From the NCBI GenBank assembly GCA_045541475.1, contig JAZQJI010000025.1, positions 1 through 64,000 on the forward strand: a stretch of DNA of 64,000 bases, read 5' to 3'. Source of the DNA: RGIG3077 sp045541475 (GTDB taxonomy: Bacteria; Bacillota; Clostridia; Oscillospirales; Ruminococcaceae). The notes under the pieces were generated by a model, which did not search any database, had not been told where the DNA came from, and was given only the letters and a program-made list of their open reading frames with translations. Below are positions 7,478-16,434 of this stretch, piece after piece; the stretch's first letter is position 1, and every line of letters starts with the position of its first letter. A program made the translations under genes and the position numbers.

Positions 7478-8719
7478 ATGAACACAACAAATCGAAGAGT
7501 TGTTGTAACAGGTCTTGGCGCTATTACACCTTTGGGCAACAGTGTTAAAGAATGTTGGGAAAACATGATAAACGGCAAAAATGCTATTGATGAGATTACT
7601 CAATTTGACACAACGAATTTTAAAACAAAGCTGGCTGCTGAAGTTAAGAACTTTGATCCGCTTGAATATATGGATAAAAATGATGCTTTGCGCAGCGACA
7701 GGTTTACACAGTTTGCAGTAGCAGCTGCAACTCAGGCTGTTGAAGACAGCTCTATTATAGGTACCGTTGATCCTGAAAACTTTGCTGTATATTTCGGCAG
7801 CGGTATAGGCGGCATTAAAACACTTGAAACAGAGCACACAAAGCTTATGGAAAAAGGTCCACGCAGAGTATCCCCTCTCTTTGTACCGATGATGATTGCA
7901 AACATGGCTGCTGGTATGATTGCAATTAAGTTTAATTGCCAGGGTGCCGCATTGCCTGCTGTTACTGCTTGTGCTTCAGGTTCTAACGCAATTGGTGAAG
8001 CGATGCGTGCAATTCGTCATGGTTATGCTGATGCAGTAATCACGGGCGGTGCCGAAGCAACAATCAGCGAAATTTCAGTAGCAGGATTTATCAATATGCA
8101 GGCACTTTCAACCTCAACTGACAAAAATGCAGCTTCTCTGCCTTTTGATAAAAGAAGAGGCGGATTTGTTATAGGCGAAGGTTCGGTTGCGCTTATTCTT
8201 GAAGAATATGAACACGCTAAAGCAAGAGGTGCAAAAATCTACGGTGAAATTTGCGGTTACGGTTCCACTTGTGATGCATATCACATAACATCACCTCATC
8301 CTCAGGCAAAAGGTGGCGCACGTGCAATGATAGAAGCGATGAATGAAGCAGATTACAAACAGGGCGAAACTGTTTATGTTAATGCGCACGGAACAGGTAC
8401 GCACATGAACGATACCACAGAAACAATTGCTATAAAAACTGCACTTGGTGAGGATAATGCAAAGAAAGCGTATGTAAGCTCTACAAAGTCAATGACAGGA
8501 CATATGCTTGGAGCGGCAGGTGCTATTGAAGCAATGGCTTGTATTATGGCTATTAACGAAGGTGTTATTCCACCTACAATAAATCTTAACGAACCCGATG
8601 AAGAATGTGACCTTAACTATGTACCAAATAAGGCTGTAAAGGCCGATATAGACTTAGCTCTTTCTAATTCTTTGGGATTTGGCGGTCACAATGCATGTTT
8701 GGCATTCAGAAAGGTGTAA
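7478..8719 (+). CDS. fabF: 3-oxoacyl-ACP synthase II
   Basis: 413-aa condensing enzyme that extends acyl-ACP with malonyl-ACP. It shows the catalytic Cys in TACASGSNA (~residue 165), His in HGTGT (~305) and the second His in MTGHMLGAAGA (~340), the FabB/F-type Cys-His-His triad. ATG at 7478 follows AAGGAGG by 5 nt; an upstream in-frame start would overlap fabG and include that site. It is the only condensing enzyme in the operon, since fabH is absent. Confidence 0.94.
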   Translation: MNTTNRRVVVTGLGAITPLGNSVKECWENMINGKNAIDEITQFDTTNFKTKLAAEVKNFDPLEYMDKNDALRSDRFTQFAVAAATQAVEDSSIIGTVDPENFAVYFGSGIGGIKTLETEHTKLMEKGPRRVSPLFVPMMIANMAAGMIAIKFNCQGAALPAVTACASGSNAIGEAMRAIRHGYADAVITGGAEATISEISVAGFINMQALSTSTDKNAASLPFDKRRGGFVIGEGSVALILEEYEHAKARGAKIYGEICGYGSTCDAYHITSPHPQAKGGARAMIEAMNEADYKQGETVYVNAHGTGTHMNDTTETIAIKTALGEDNAKKAYVSSTKSMTGHMLGAAGAIEAMACIMAINEGVIPPTINLNEPDEECDLNYVPNKAVKADIDLALSNSLGFGGHNACLAFRKV

Positions 8720-8722
8720 TAT

Positions 8723-9160
8723 ATGAAAGAGAGCGATATCCGCAAATATGCGGGTCTTATGGAAGAGCTTGGTCTTACCGGGCTTGAAATAACTGAAGAC
8801 AACAAGGTTGTAAGACTTGAAAGAACAGCCGCACCCATTGCGCTTAAAGAATCGGTGTTGGTGCAGAATAATGCTGTTAATCAAACAAATAACGAAAATA
8901 TAAAACAGGAAAACAGCAGTGATTATATAAGTGTAAAATCACCTATGGTTGGTGTGTTTTACGCGGCACCTGCCGAAAATGCTGAGCCGTTTGTTTCTAT
9001 TGGTGATAAAGTTGAAAGTGGTACAATACTTTGCATTGTAGAAGCAATGAAACTGATGAACGAAATCACCGCTGACGCAGGCGGTATTGTTGAAAAAATC
9101 TGCGTGACGAATGGTCAGGTTGTGGAGTACGGAACTGAGTTGTTCAGAATCAGGAGGTAA
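8723..9160 (+). CDS. accB: Biotin carboxyl carrier protein of acetyl-CoA carboxylase
   Basis: 145-aa protein. The C-terminal biotinyl domain carries the biotinylated Lys in VEAMKLMNEI (~residue 111). The N-terminal ~50 residues form the usual helical part (MKESDIRKYAGLMEELG), followed by a Gln/Asn-rich linker. It transfers the carboxyl group between AccC and the AccA/AccD carboxyltransferase. It starts 3 nt after fabF and ends 4 nt before fabZ. Confidence 0.94.
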   Translation: MKESDIRKYAGLMEELGLTGLEITEDNKVVRLERTAAPIALKESVLVQNNAVNQTNNENIKQENSSDYISVKSPMVGVFYAAPAENAEPFVSIGDKVESGTILCIVEAMKLMNEITADAGGIVEKICVTNGQVVEYGTELFRIRR

Positions 9161-9164
9161 ATTC

Positions 9165-9581
9165 ATGTTAAAAGATGAAATAATGAGAATTCTTCCGCAT
9201 AGAGATGATATGCTTCTGCTTGACGAAGTTAACCGTGACGGTGAAATTGCACGCGGTATTTACAAGGTGCGCGGTGATGAGTTTTTCCTTAACGGACATT
9301 TTCCGGGAAATCCTATCGTCCCAGGTGTGATTTTATGCGAAATCCTTGCGCAGTCTGCCTGTGTTCTTTTGGAAGACGTAATAAGCGACGAAAAGTTACC
9401 TGTGTATACCGGACTTGACAAAGTTCGTTTTCGCAACCCTGTACGCCCGGGCGACACAATTGAAACAGAGTGTAAAATCACAAGAGCAAAAGCCCCATTC
9501 TATTTTGCACAGGGTACAGCAAGCGTAAACGGCAAGGTTTGCGTCAGTGCAGAATTCTCTTTTGCAGTAACAGGAGCATAA
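9165..9581 (+). CDS. fabZ: 3-hydroxyacyl-ACP dehydratase
   Basis: 138-aa hot-dog fold dehydratase. The catalytic His lies in NGHFPGNPIVPG (~residues 43-54), with PHRDDMLLLDEV upstream. ATG at 9165 is chosen because AGGAGG is 8 nt upstream; a longer frame overlaps accB. The length is normal. It removes water from 3-hydroxyacyl-ACP in the elongation cycle, before FabK acts. Confidence 0.93.
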   Translation: MLKDEIMRILPHRDDMLLLDEVNRDGEIARGIYKVRGDEFFLNGHFPGNPIVPGVILCEILAQSACVLLEDVISDEKLPVYTGLDKVRFRNPVRPGDTIETECKITRAKAPFYFAQGTASVNGKVCVSAEFSFAVTGA

Positions 9582-9586
9582 TACTT

Positions 9587-10894
9587 ATGTTTTCAAAAAT
9601 ATTAATAGCAAACAGAGGCGAAATTGCCGTAAGAATTATCAGAGCGTGTAAGGAAATGGGCGTTTCAACAGTTGCGGTTTATTCCGAAGCTGATAAAAAC
9701 GCATTGCACGTTTCTCTTGCTGACGAAAGTTATTGTATCGGTCCAAGCGAAGCTTCAGACAGTTATCTTCAAGAATCACGCATAATCAGCGTTGCTATGG
9801 TAGCAGGTGCGCAGGCTATTCATCCAGGATATGGTTTTTTATCGGAAAATGCGCATTTTGCCAGACTTTGCCGCAAAAACGGAATTGTATTTATCGGTCC
9901 TGATCCTGAGAGCATGGAAAACTTAAGCGATAAAGCTATGCTTAAGAACGTCATATGCAAAGCCGGCCTTAATGTAATACCCGGCACGCAGACTGTTGAT
10001 ACTATTGAAGAAGCTATACAACAAGCTGAAAAAATCGGGTATCCTGTAATGCTTAAAGCTTGTGCAGGCGGCGGCGGTCGAGGAATACGTTTGATACAAT
10101 CCGCTGATGACATGGAAAACGCATATATGCAAGCAACAACGGAGGCAATAAGTTCATTCGGTGATGGATCAGTATATCTTGAGAAATATATATACCCTGC
10201 AAGACATGTAGAATTGCAGATTATGGCTGATGAAAGCGGAAATGTTGTATGCCTTGGTGAGCGAGATTGTTCTTTGCAAAGAAGAAATCAAAAGCTTGTT
10301 GAAGAAACCCCCTCACCTGCTGTGAGCATGGAAAACCGAGCTGAGATAATCAGACAAGCAATTAAAGCGATTAAAAAAATCGGTTATGTTGGTGTTGGTA
10401 CTTTAGAATTTTTGCTTGATAAAAGCGGAAATTTTTGGTTTATGGAAATGAATGTGCGCTTGCAGGTTGAGCATTGTGTAACAGAAATGCTTACAGGCAT
10501 AGACCTTGTAAAATGGCAAATACGAATTGCTGCGGGCGTTACTATCAATTTTGAGCAAAAAGACATACGCTTAAAAGGCAGCGCTATTGAATGCCGAATT
10601 AACGCAAAGAGCTGCGGCACACTTGAAATGATACATGTACCGGGCGGGCCTTTTGTAAGATTTGATACATGCTTAATTCCAGGTATTTCTGTAACGCCTT
10701 ATTACGATTCATTGGTGGGTAAGCTTATTGTGCATGCTACAACCAGAGAAGAAGCTTTAAGAAAGCTACGAGCAGCACTATGTGAACTTGTAATTGAAGG
10801 CATACCAACAAACATAGAAGATCAACTGCAGCTTATTGGTGACGAGCGATTTGTTAGCGGAGATTACGATTTGACATTTATAGGTAACAGGTGA
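9587..10894 (+). CDS. accC: Biotin carboxylase subunit of acetyl-CoA carboxylase
   Basis: 435-aa ATP-grasp enzyme that carboxylates biotin on AccB. It has the N-terminal motif KILIANRGEIAVRII, the Gly-rich ATP lid KACAGGGGRGIR (~residues 155-167) and the metal/catalytic stretch EMNVRLQVEH (~280-290). The ATG at 9587 follows AGGAG in the end of fabZ; an upstream frame overlapping fabZ is discarded. The length is slightly under the usual ~450. Confidence 0.94.
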   Translation: MFSKILIANRGEIAVRIIRACKEMGVSTVAVYSEADKNALHVSLADESYCIGPSEASDSYLQESRIISVAMVAGAQAIHPGYGFLSENAHFARLCRKNGIVFIGPDPESMENLSDKAMLKNVICKAGLNVIPGTQTVDTIEEAIQQAEKIGYPVMLKACAGGGGRGIRLIQSADDMENAYMQATTEAISSFGDGSVYLEKYIYPARHVELQIMADESGNVVCLGERDCSLQRRNQKLVEETPSPAVSMENRAEIIRQAIKAIKKIGYVGVGTLEFLLDKSGNFWFMEMNVRLQVEHCVTEMLTGIDLVKWQIRIAAGVTINFEQKDIRLKGSAIECRINAKSCGTLEMIHVPGGPFVRFDTCLIPGISVTPYYDSLVGKLIVHATTREEALRKLRAALCELVIEGIPTNIEDQLQLIGDERFVSGDYDLTFIGNR

Positions 10895-10898
10895 AATA

Positions 10899-11759
10899 AT
10901 GGCTTTACTGAATTTTTTAAAACCCAAAAACGAACTTGAGGCAGGCGGACGAACATCAGCACCTGTGCAGCAAGATGCAGGTGAGCCTGAAAAAAAGTGT
11001 CCGAATTGTCACAAAGAAATACCGATAAGCAAGCTTTGGGCTAATCAAATGACTTGCACATGCGGACATCATTTTCGTATGAAAGCAAGACAGCGTATAC
11101 AAATGCTGGTAGATAAAGGTAGCTTTGTTGAATTACTTGGTGATATGAAATCTGAAAACCCACTTATGTTTCCGGGGTACACGCAAAAACTTGAAACAGT
11201 ACAAACAGCAAGCAGCGAACAAGAAGCAGTGATATGTGCAACAGTACTTATCGGCAAACAAAAATGCTGTCTGTTTGTTATGGAACCATACTTTATGATG
11301 GGCAGCATGGGTACTGTTGTAGGAGAAAAAATTACTGCACTTTTTGAATATGCAACAAAAAACAGATTACCTGTAATCGGTTTTACTGTTTCAGGCGGCG
11401 CAAGAATGCAGGAAGGATTATTATCACTTATGCAGATGGCTAAAACAAGTGCTGCAATCAAACGCCACAGCGACACAGGACTTTTGTATATATCTGTTTT
11501 GACAGACCCTACAACCGGCGGTGTAACAGCAAGCTTTGCAATGGAAGCTGATATTATACTGGCTGAACCTGGAGCAACAGTTGGTTTTGCGGGAGCAAGA
11601 GTTATTGAACAAACAACAAAAAAAACATTACCCAAGGGATTTCAAACTTCTGAATTTGTTTTAGAACACGGTTTTATCGACAGAATTGTTTCGAGAAAAG
11701 AACAAAGAAAACTATTAAGCGAACTTCTTAAAATGCACAACGGAGGTCGAAAAACATGA
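10899..11759 (+). CDS. accD: Acetyl-CoA carboxylase carboxyltransferase subunit beta
   Basis: 286-aa crotonase-fold subunit with an N-terminal zinc ribbon (CPNCHKEI, then CTCGHHF, residues ~34-60). Carboxyltransferase motifs include SGGARMQEG and DPTTGGVTASFA. It pairs with AccA to move the carboxyl group from biotin to acetyl-CoA, giving malonyl-CoA. It begins 4 nt after accC and overlaps accA by ATGA. Confidence 0.94.
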   Translation: MALLNFLKPKNELEAGGRTSAPVQQDAGEPEKKCPNCHKEIPISKLWANQMTCTCGHHFRMKARQRIQMLVDKGSFVELLGDMKSENPLMFPGYTQKLETVQTASSEQEAVICATVLIGKQKCCLFVMEPYFMMGSMGTVVGEKITALFEYATKNRLPVIGFTVSGGARMQEGLLSLMQMAKTSAAIKRHSDTGLLYISVLTDPTTGGVTASFAMEADIILAEPGATVGFAGARVIEQTTKKTLPKGFQTSEFVLEHGFIDRIVSRKEQRKLLSELLKMHNGGRKT

Positions 11760-12541
11760 GTCATATCCCTTATGAAAGAGTAAAGCTTGCCCGTGATAAT
11801 AAAAGACCGACCGGTCTTGATTATATACATCATATATTTAAAAATTTTATTGAAATGCACGGCGACAGAAGATTTGCAGATGACCAAGCGATAGTTGGTG
11901 GGATTGCAAGATTAAACGCTGAACCTGTAACAGTTATTGCAATAGAAAAGGGACATACTGCCAAAGAACGCGCATTGCGAAACTCAGGCGCGCCTAATCC
12001 CGAAGGATACAGAAAAGCTCTTCGTCTTATGAAGCAAGCTGAAAAATTCGGCAGACCTATTATTTGCTTTATTGATACTTCGGGCGCATACTGTGGAATT
12101 GGTGCAGAAGAACGAGGTCAAGGTCAGGCAATTGCTGAAAACTTAATGGAAATGTCCACACTTTGCGTACCGATTATATCCATACTTATCGGCGAAGGCG
12201 GAAGCGGCGGTGCATTGGCACTTGCAGTAGCAGACCGAGTTTGGATGCTGCAAAATTCAGTTTATTCTGTAATTTCTCCTGAAGGGTGCGCAAGCATACT
12301 GTGGAAGGATTCATCCAAAGCAGAAACAGCAGCAGCAAGTTTAAAGCTTACAGCTGAAGACGCAAAAGCTCTTGGTATAATTGAAAAAATCATTTCTGAA
12401 GATAATATCGGAACACAAGTTTATTACGAAAATATACGCGAGCTTATCTGTGATGAGTTAAACGAGCTTTGCAAGGATGCAGATCTTATTCAAAAGCGTT
12501 ATGACCGATTCCGTAACATCGGCGTACACGCTGAGGTGTAA
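11756..12541 (+). CDS. accA: Acetyl-CoA carboxylase carboxyltransferase subunit alpha
   Basis: 261-aa partner of AccD. Family motifs include FIDTSGAYCGIGAEERGQ and GEGGSGGALA (oxyanion region) and the C-terminal part SPEGCASILW. It lacks the longer N-terminal helix of E. coli AccA, as is common in Firmicutes. It overlaps accD by four bases and is the last enzyme of the standard fatty-acid set here. Confidence 0.94.
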   Translation: MSHIPYERVKLARDNKRPTGLDYIHHIFKNFIEMHGDRRFADDQAIVGGIARLNAEPVTVIAIEKGHTAKERALRNSGAPNPEGYRKALRLMKQAEKFGRPIICFIDTSGAYCGIGAEERGQGQAIAENLMEMSTLCVPIISILIGEGGSGGALALAVADRVWMLQNSVYSVISPEGCASILWKDSSKAETAAASLKLTAEDAKALGIIEKIISEDNIGTQVYYENIRELICDELNELCKDADLIQKRYDRFRNIGVHAEV

Positions 12542-12571
12542 AACACCCAAAGATAGACAAGAGGCGATAAA

Positions 12572-14200
12572 ATGAGTATTTACAGTAAATATTGCGAAGA
12601 AATCTTTGACAATAACGGCAAAATTGTAGATTTAAAAATTAACTATCCCGATAATTTTAATTTCGGATACGATGTTGTTGATACAATTGCAAAAGATACT
12701 CCTGAAAAAAAAGCATTGGTATGGTGCAACACCGAAAATGAGGAACGAATTTTCAGTTTTGCCGAAATAAGCGCACTTAGCAACAAAGCTGCCAACGTTT
12801 TTAAAACTGCTGGTTTAAAGCGCGGCGATAGAGTTCTTGTAATTTTAAAACGACATTACGAATACTGGGTTGTGGCAATAGCTTTACACAAATTAGGCAT
12901 TACATTAATTCCTGCAACACATATGCTGACAGTTAGCGATTATGTTTATAGGCTTACACAAGCAAATGTAAACGGCATTATATGCACACCAACTGATGAC
13001 ACACCGCAAAAAATCTCCGAAGCGCTTAAGCAAACTCAACTAAATTGCAAGCTTTGGACAGTTCACAAAAATATAGATGGTTTTAAAAATCTGAACGATG
13101 ACATCGAAGCGGCTTCTGATATATTGCCTCGTCAAGATACGTTAGTATCCGATGATATGATTTTGTACTTCACATCAGGTACAACAGGATACCCTAAGGG
13201 TGTGATACACGATTTTTCTTACCCATTAGCGCATATTGCTACCGCTAAATACTGGCAGCAGGCTGAAGACAATGGTTTGCACTTTACAGTAGCTGAAACA
13301 GGCTGGGCTAAAGCGTCTTGGGGAAAAATATATGGTCAATGGCTTATCGGAAGCGCCGTTATGGCTTATGACTTTGATAATTTTGAGCCAAAACAACTTG
13401 TTAATGTTATAAACAAATATGGTGTAACATCATTTTGTGCTCCACCCACTGTTTACAGATATCTTGTAAGAAAAGATTTTCCTGATATGCCTACATTACG
13501 TCACACATCAACTGCAGGTGAAATGCTTGCACCGGAAGTGTTCAAAAAATTCTCAGACAGAACCGGACTACAGCTATGCGAAGGATACGGACAAACAGAA
13601 ACAACGTTGCTGATGGGCAATATGCTCGGAGATGATGCAGTTGAAGGTTCTATGGGTCGTGTCTCCCCTCTTTATAATATAGAACTGAGAAGTAAGGATG
13701 GAAGAAAGGTTCCTGTAGGCGAAATTGGAGAGGTAGTTATCATTCCTCCTGAAAATTCAAGACAAATCGGTGTATTTAAAGGCTATCTCGGCAATGAAGA
13801 GCAATACAAATATGTAATGCGCGGTGGTGTTTACCACACGGGTGATGCTGCTTGGCAGGACGAAAACGGAAGATATTGGTTTCACGGACGTTTTGACGAT
13901 ATCATCAAAACGGGCGGGTTCAGAGTGGGTCCTTATGAAATTGAAAACGTTCTATCTGAACACCCTGCAGTACTGGAATGCAGTGTAGTTGGTGTGCCCG
14001 ATAAACTACGAGGTCAAGCAATAAAGGCTGTTATAATTCTTGCAAAAGATTATAAAGCAAGTCATGAGCTTGAAATTGAACTCAAAGAGTTTTGCAATTC
14101 ACGTCTTGCTGAATACAAGTGGGTACGCAGTATTGAGTTTATTGATGAATTCCCCAAAACTATAAGCGGCAAAATTATCAAAAATAAACTGAGAAATTAA
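12572..14200 (+). CDS. Acyl-CoA synthetase (AMP-forming), ACSM/acetyl-CoA synthetase-like
   Basis: 542-aa ANL-superfamily ligase that joins a carboxylic acid to CoA through an acyl-AMP. It shows the P-loop YFTSGTTGYPKG (~residue 195), GYGQTE (A5), the TGD motif, the hinge GRFDDIIKTGGFRVGPYEIE and the catalytic Lys in KTISGKIIKNKL near the end. It follows accA by 30 nt with no terminator between, so it is co-transcribed with fatty-acid synthesis. Ruminococci are known to need branched short-chain fatty acids; this enzyme may activate such acids as primers. The substrate is inferred. Confidence 0.85.
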   Translation: MSIYSKYCEEIFDNNGKIVDLKINYPDNFNFGYDVVDTIAKDTPEKKALVWCNTENEERIFSFAEISALSNKAANVFKTAGLKRGDRVLVILKRHYEYWVVAIALHKLGITLIPATHMLTVSDYVYRLTQANVNGIICTPTDDTPQKISEALKQTQLNCKLWTVHKNIDGFKNLNDDIEAASDILPRQDTLVSDDMILYFTSGTTGYPKGVIHDFSYPLAHIATAKYWQQAEDNGLHFTVAETGWAKASWGKIYGQWLIGSAVMAYDFDNFEPKQLVNVINKYGVTSFCAPPTVYRYLVRKDFPDMPTLRHTSTAGEMLAPEVFKKFSDRTGLQLCEGYGQTETTLLMGNMLGDDAVEGSMGRVSPLYNIELRSKDGRKVPVGEIGEVVIIPPENSRQIGVFKGYLGNEEQYKYVMRGGVYHTGDAAWQDENGRYWFHGRFDDIIKTGGFRVGPYEIENVLSEHPAVLECSVVGVPDKLRGQAIKAVIILAKDYKASHELEIELKEFCNSRLAEYKWVRSIEFIDEFPKTISGKIIKNKLRN

Positions 14201-14211
14201 AATCAATTTAA

Positions 14212-14252
14212 TGTGCAGTATATACAAGTTATATATTGCACATATTTTTTTG
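14212..14252 (+). terminator. Terminator of the fatty-acid operon
   Basis: A 13-bp stem (TGTGCAGTATATA at 14212-14224 with 14230-14242, one G-T wobble) with a 5-nt loop, followed by TATTTTTTTGC. It ends the 9.5-kb operon before the regulator gene. Confidence 0.85.
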
Positions 14253-14275
14253 CACTTGTGTAATTTGTGGTTTAA

Positions 14276-14304
14276 TTGACATTAAATCGATTTTGTGTTA
14301 TAAT
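14276..14304 (+). promoter_or_regulatory. Consensus promoter of the PAS-SARP regulator
   Basis: TTGACA at 14276-14281, a 17-bp spacer and TATAAT at 14299-14304. The regulator therefore has its own strong-looking housekeeping promoter, unlike the fatty-acid operon, which has no -35 box. Confidence 0.8.
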
Positions 14305-14360
14305 TTAGTATAATAAAGTGCGAATTTTCAGCTACATGTTTTGGAGAATACAATAAAAAT

Positions 14361-16379
14361 ATGACAGAAAATTTTGAAAGTTTACTTATATCAAACATAA
14401 GCGGATATCATAGTTATTGTTTTGAAACGCCTATAAAATTAGAGTATGTAAGTAAAGATTTATGTGATTTAACCGGTTATTCAGAAGATGAATTCATGAA
14501 TACCGATTCAGACGGATATGAAAAAATAGTTTTACCTGAAGATTTACATATTTACAGAAACCTTTTGTCTAACGCTACCGCCTGCGAGGGCAAGCACACA
14601 AAACAATACCGTATTATATGTAAGGACGAGACTGTTAAATTTGTATGTGACACGATCATATCAAAATCTGATCAAAATGGCATAATACATGGTTTTTCAA
14701 CCTTGGCAGATATAACTGACTTAAAAACCGAATGCCAGGCGTTAAGAATTATTGACGAAACAATACCGTGCGGATTTATTAAATACACTTGCGATGAACA
14801 GCCCAAAATCACATACATAAATAATAAAATGTTGGAAATACTGCATATTTCAACTGATAACAGCAATGATTTAAGTTACCTTGAATTTTGCAAGGGCAAT
14901 ATTTATCTTATGCTGCCGATGGAAGAAAGAAGAAGATTTCAACATTTTTTAAAGCGTGTGTATTTACGCGATAAAACAATTGCAGGTGAGATAACCGTTT
15001 TACGTTGTGACGGCACAAAAGCAAAAATTTACGGAATTATAACAAAGCATACAAACGATTTCGGCACAGATGAATTTCAAAGTATCTGCATAGATATATC
15101 GGAACAATATCAACTAAAAAAAGAGTTAGATACGGACAGATATGTTTGTGCGCTTGCACAGGTTTACGATAAAATATTTGAATATGATTATTCAAACAGC
15201 TCGGTTAAATACTTGCACGGAAAACAATCGGGAAGCTTTGGTCGTATAAAAAATATACCAATGCACTTAAAAGACGCAACTGCATATTGGCTTAACAACA
15301 CTGTACATGAAAATGACAGAACAAGGGTACAGGAATTTTTTGACAAATACTGCTGTCCACAACCCATTGCTAACAAAACAATTCCTCCACAGATAAAATT
15401 TCAGGCGATGGCTTCAGACGGAAACATGTATACTTACAGTGGGATTTTTTTAGGAATTGACGAATCGTTAAGTTTATTCTGCGTAAGAAATATTACTCAA
15501 GAATGCAACGCAGAAATGCTGCGTTGTGAAAACGAAGCGTTAAAATCCATTAATGAGGATATGCAAGAGCTTGTAACTCAATTTACTGAGGGTATTGTCG
15601 CCTTTGAAATTGAAAACGGCAAGGCAAGACCACTTTATTCCAGCGAAAATGTGTGCAAGTTTTTTGGCTATTCACAAGAAGAATGGATTGCAATGGTACA
15701 GAAGAGTCATTCAATTAAATCCTTTATTTCACGCAGCGCCATAATAACATATAAAGATGTTTTAAAGCTTCTTGAAACCGGTGAGGCAGAATTTGTTTAC
15801 GAGGATACACAAGCAAAAAAATCCCGTACCATCAAGGCTATATGCACCAAAAAGATATCTGATGACCCCGGTGCAAGATATATAATGCTTCACAACATGA
15901 ATGAAAAATCAAGCGACATTATAAGTACACTTACAAATAATGATGAGCCAATTGTTTATATCCGTACCTTTGGATATTTCGACGTTTTTGTAAACGGCGC
16001 ACCCATTGCTTTCAGAAACAAAAAGTCTAAAGAATTACTTGCTTTGCTTGTTGATAGAAAGGGCGGATTTGTTACATCGGAAGAAGCTATTTCGTTCTTG
16101 TGGGAAGATGAAAGTGCAAACGCGGTGACTCTTGCAAGATATAGAAAGGTTGCATTGAGATTAAAGAATATCCTTGAAGAATATGGCATTTCATCAATTG
16201 TAGAATCAGTAGATGGAAAAAGACGCATTGTTAACGAAAAGGTATCATGTGATTTATATGATTACTTATCCGATAATAATAAGCACAAACATCTATTTAA
16301 AGGTAGTTATTTAACAAATTACAGTTGGGGCGAAACCACATTAAGCGAATTGATGGGTAATTATACATCGGAAACATAA
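14361..16379 (+). CDS. Multi-PAS sensor protein with C-terminal SARP/OmpR-type DNA-binding domain
   Basis: 672-aa cytoplasmic one-component regulator with no membrane segment. Residues ~1-125 and ~130-255 are PAS/PAC units, ~260-395 a weaker PAS-like unit, and ~405-510 another (EGIVAFEIENG). From ~531 comes a winged-helix start typical of SARP regulators (IRTFGYFDVFVNG, KSKELLALLVDRKGGFVTSE), then an abbreviated tail (FKGSYLTNYSWGETTLSEL) resembling the end of a BTAD domain. There is no receiver, kinase or ATPase. It follows the fatty-acid operon and has its own promoter and terminator. SARPs bind 11-bp direct repeats, which occur at the operon promoter; the link is inferred. The Shine-Dalgarno (GGAG) is rather far from the ATG. 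Confidence 0.75.
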   Translation: MTENFESLLISNISGYHSYCFETPIKLEYVSKDLCDLTGYSEDEFMNTDSDGYEKIVLPEDLHIYRNLLSNATACEGKHTKQYRIICKDETVKFVCDTIISKSDQNGIIHGFSTLADITDLKTECQALRIIDETIPCGFIKYTCDEQPKITYINNKMLEILHISTDNSNDLSYLEFCKGNIYLMLPMEERRRFQHFLKRVYLRDKTIAGEITVLRCDGTKAKIYGIITKHTNDFGTDEFQSICIDISEQYQLKKELDTDRYVCALAQVYDKIFEYDYSNSSVKYLHGKQSGSFGRIKNIPMHLKDATAYWLNNTVHENDRTRVQEFFDKYCCPQPIANKTIPPQIKFQAMASDGNMYTYSGIFLGIDESLSLFCVRNITQECNAEMLRCENEALKSINEDMQELVTQFTEGIVAFEIENGKARPLYSSENVCKFFGYSQEEWIAMVQKSHSIKSFISRSAIITYKDVLKLLETGEAEFVYEDTQAKKSRTIKAICTKKISDDPGARYIMLHNMNEKSSDIISTLTNNDEPIVYIRTFGYFDVFVNGAPIAFRNKKSKELLALLVDRKGGFVTSEEAISFLWEDESANAVTLARYRKVALRLKNILEEYGISSIVESVDGKRRIVNEKVSCDLYDYLSDNNKHKHLFKGSYLTNYSWGETTLSELMGNYTSET

Positions 16380-16380
16380 T

Positions 16381-16423
16381 AAAAAGACCTTACACAACAA
16401 AAGCAGTGTAAGGTCTTTTTTTA
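16381..16423. terminator. Bidirectional terminator
   Basis: A 15-bp perfect stem (AAAAAGACCTTACAC, 16381-16395, with 16406-16420) with A-rich and T-rich ends. It can serve both the regulator on the plus strand and the convergent esterase gene on the minus strand. Confidence 0.85.
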
Positions 16424-16434
16424 TATATTAGTAA

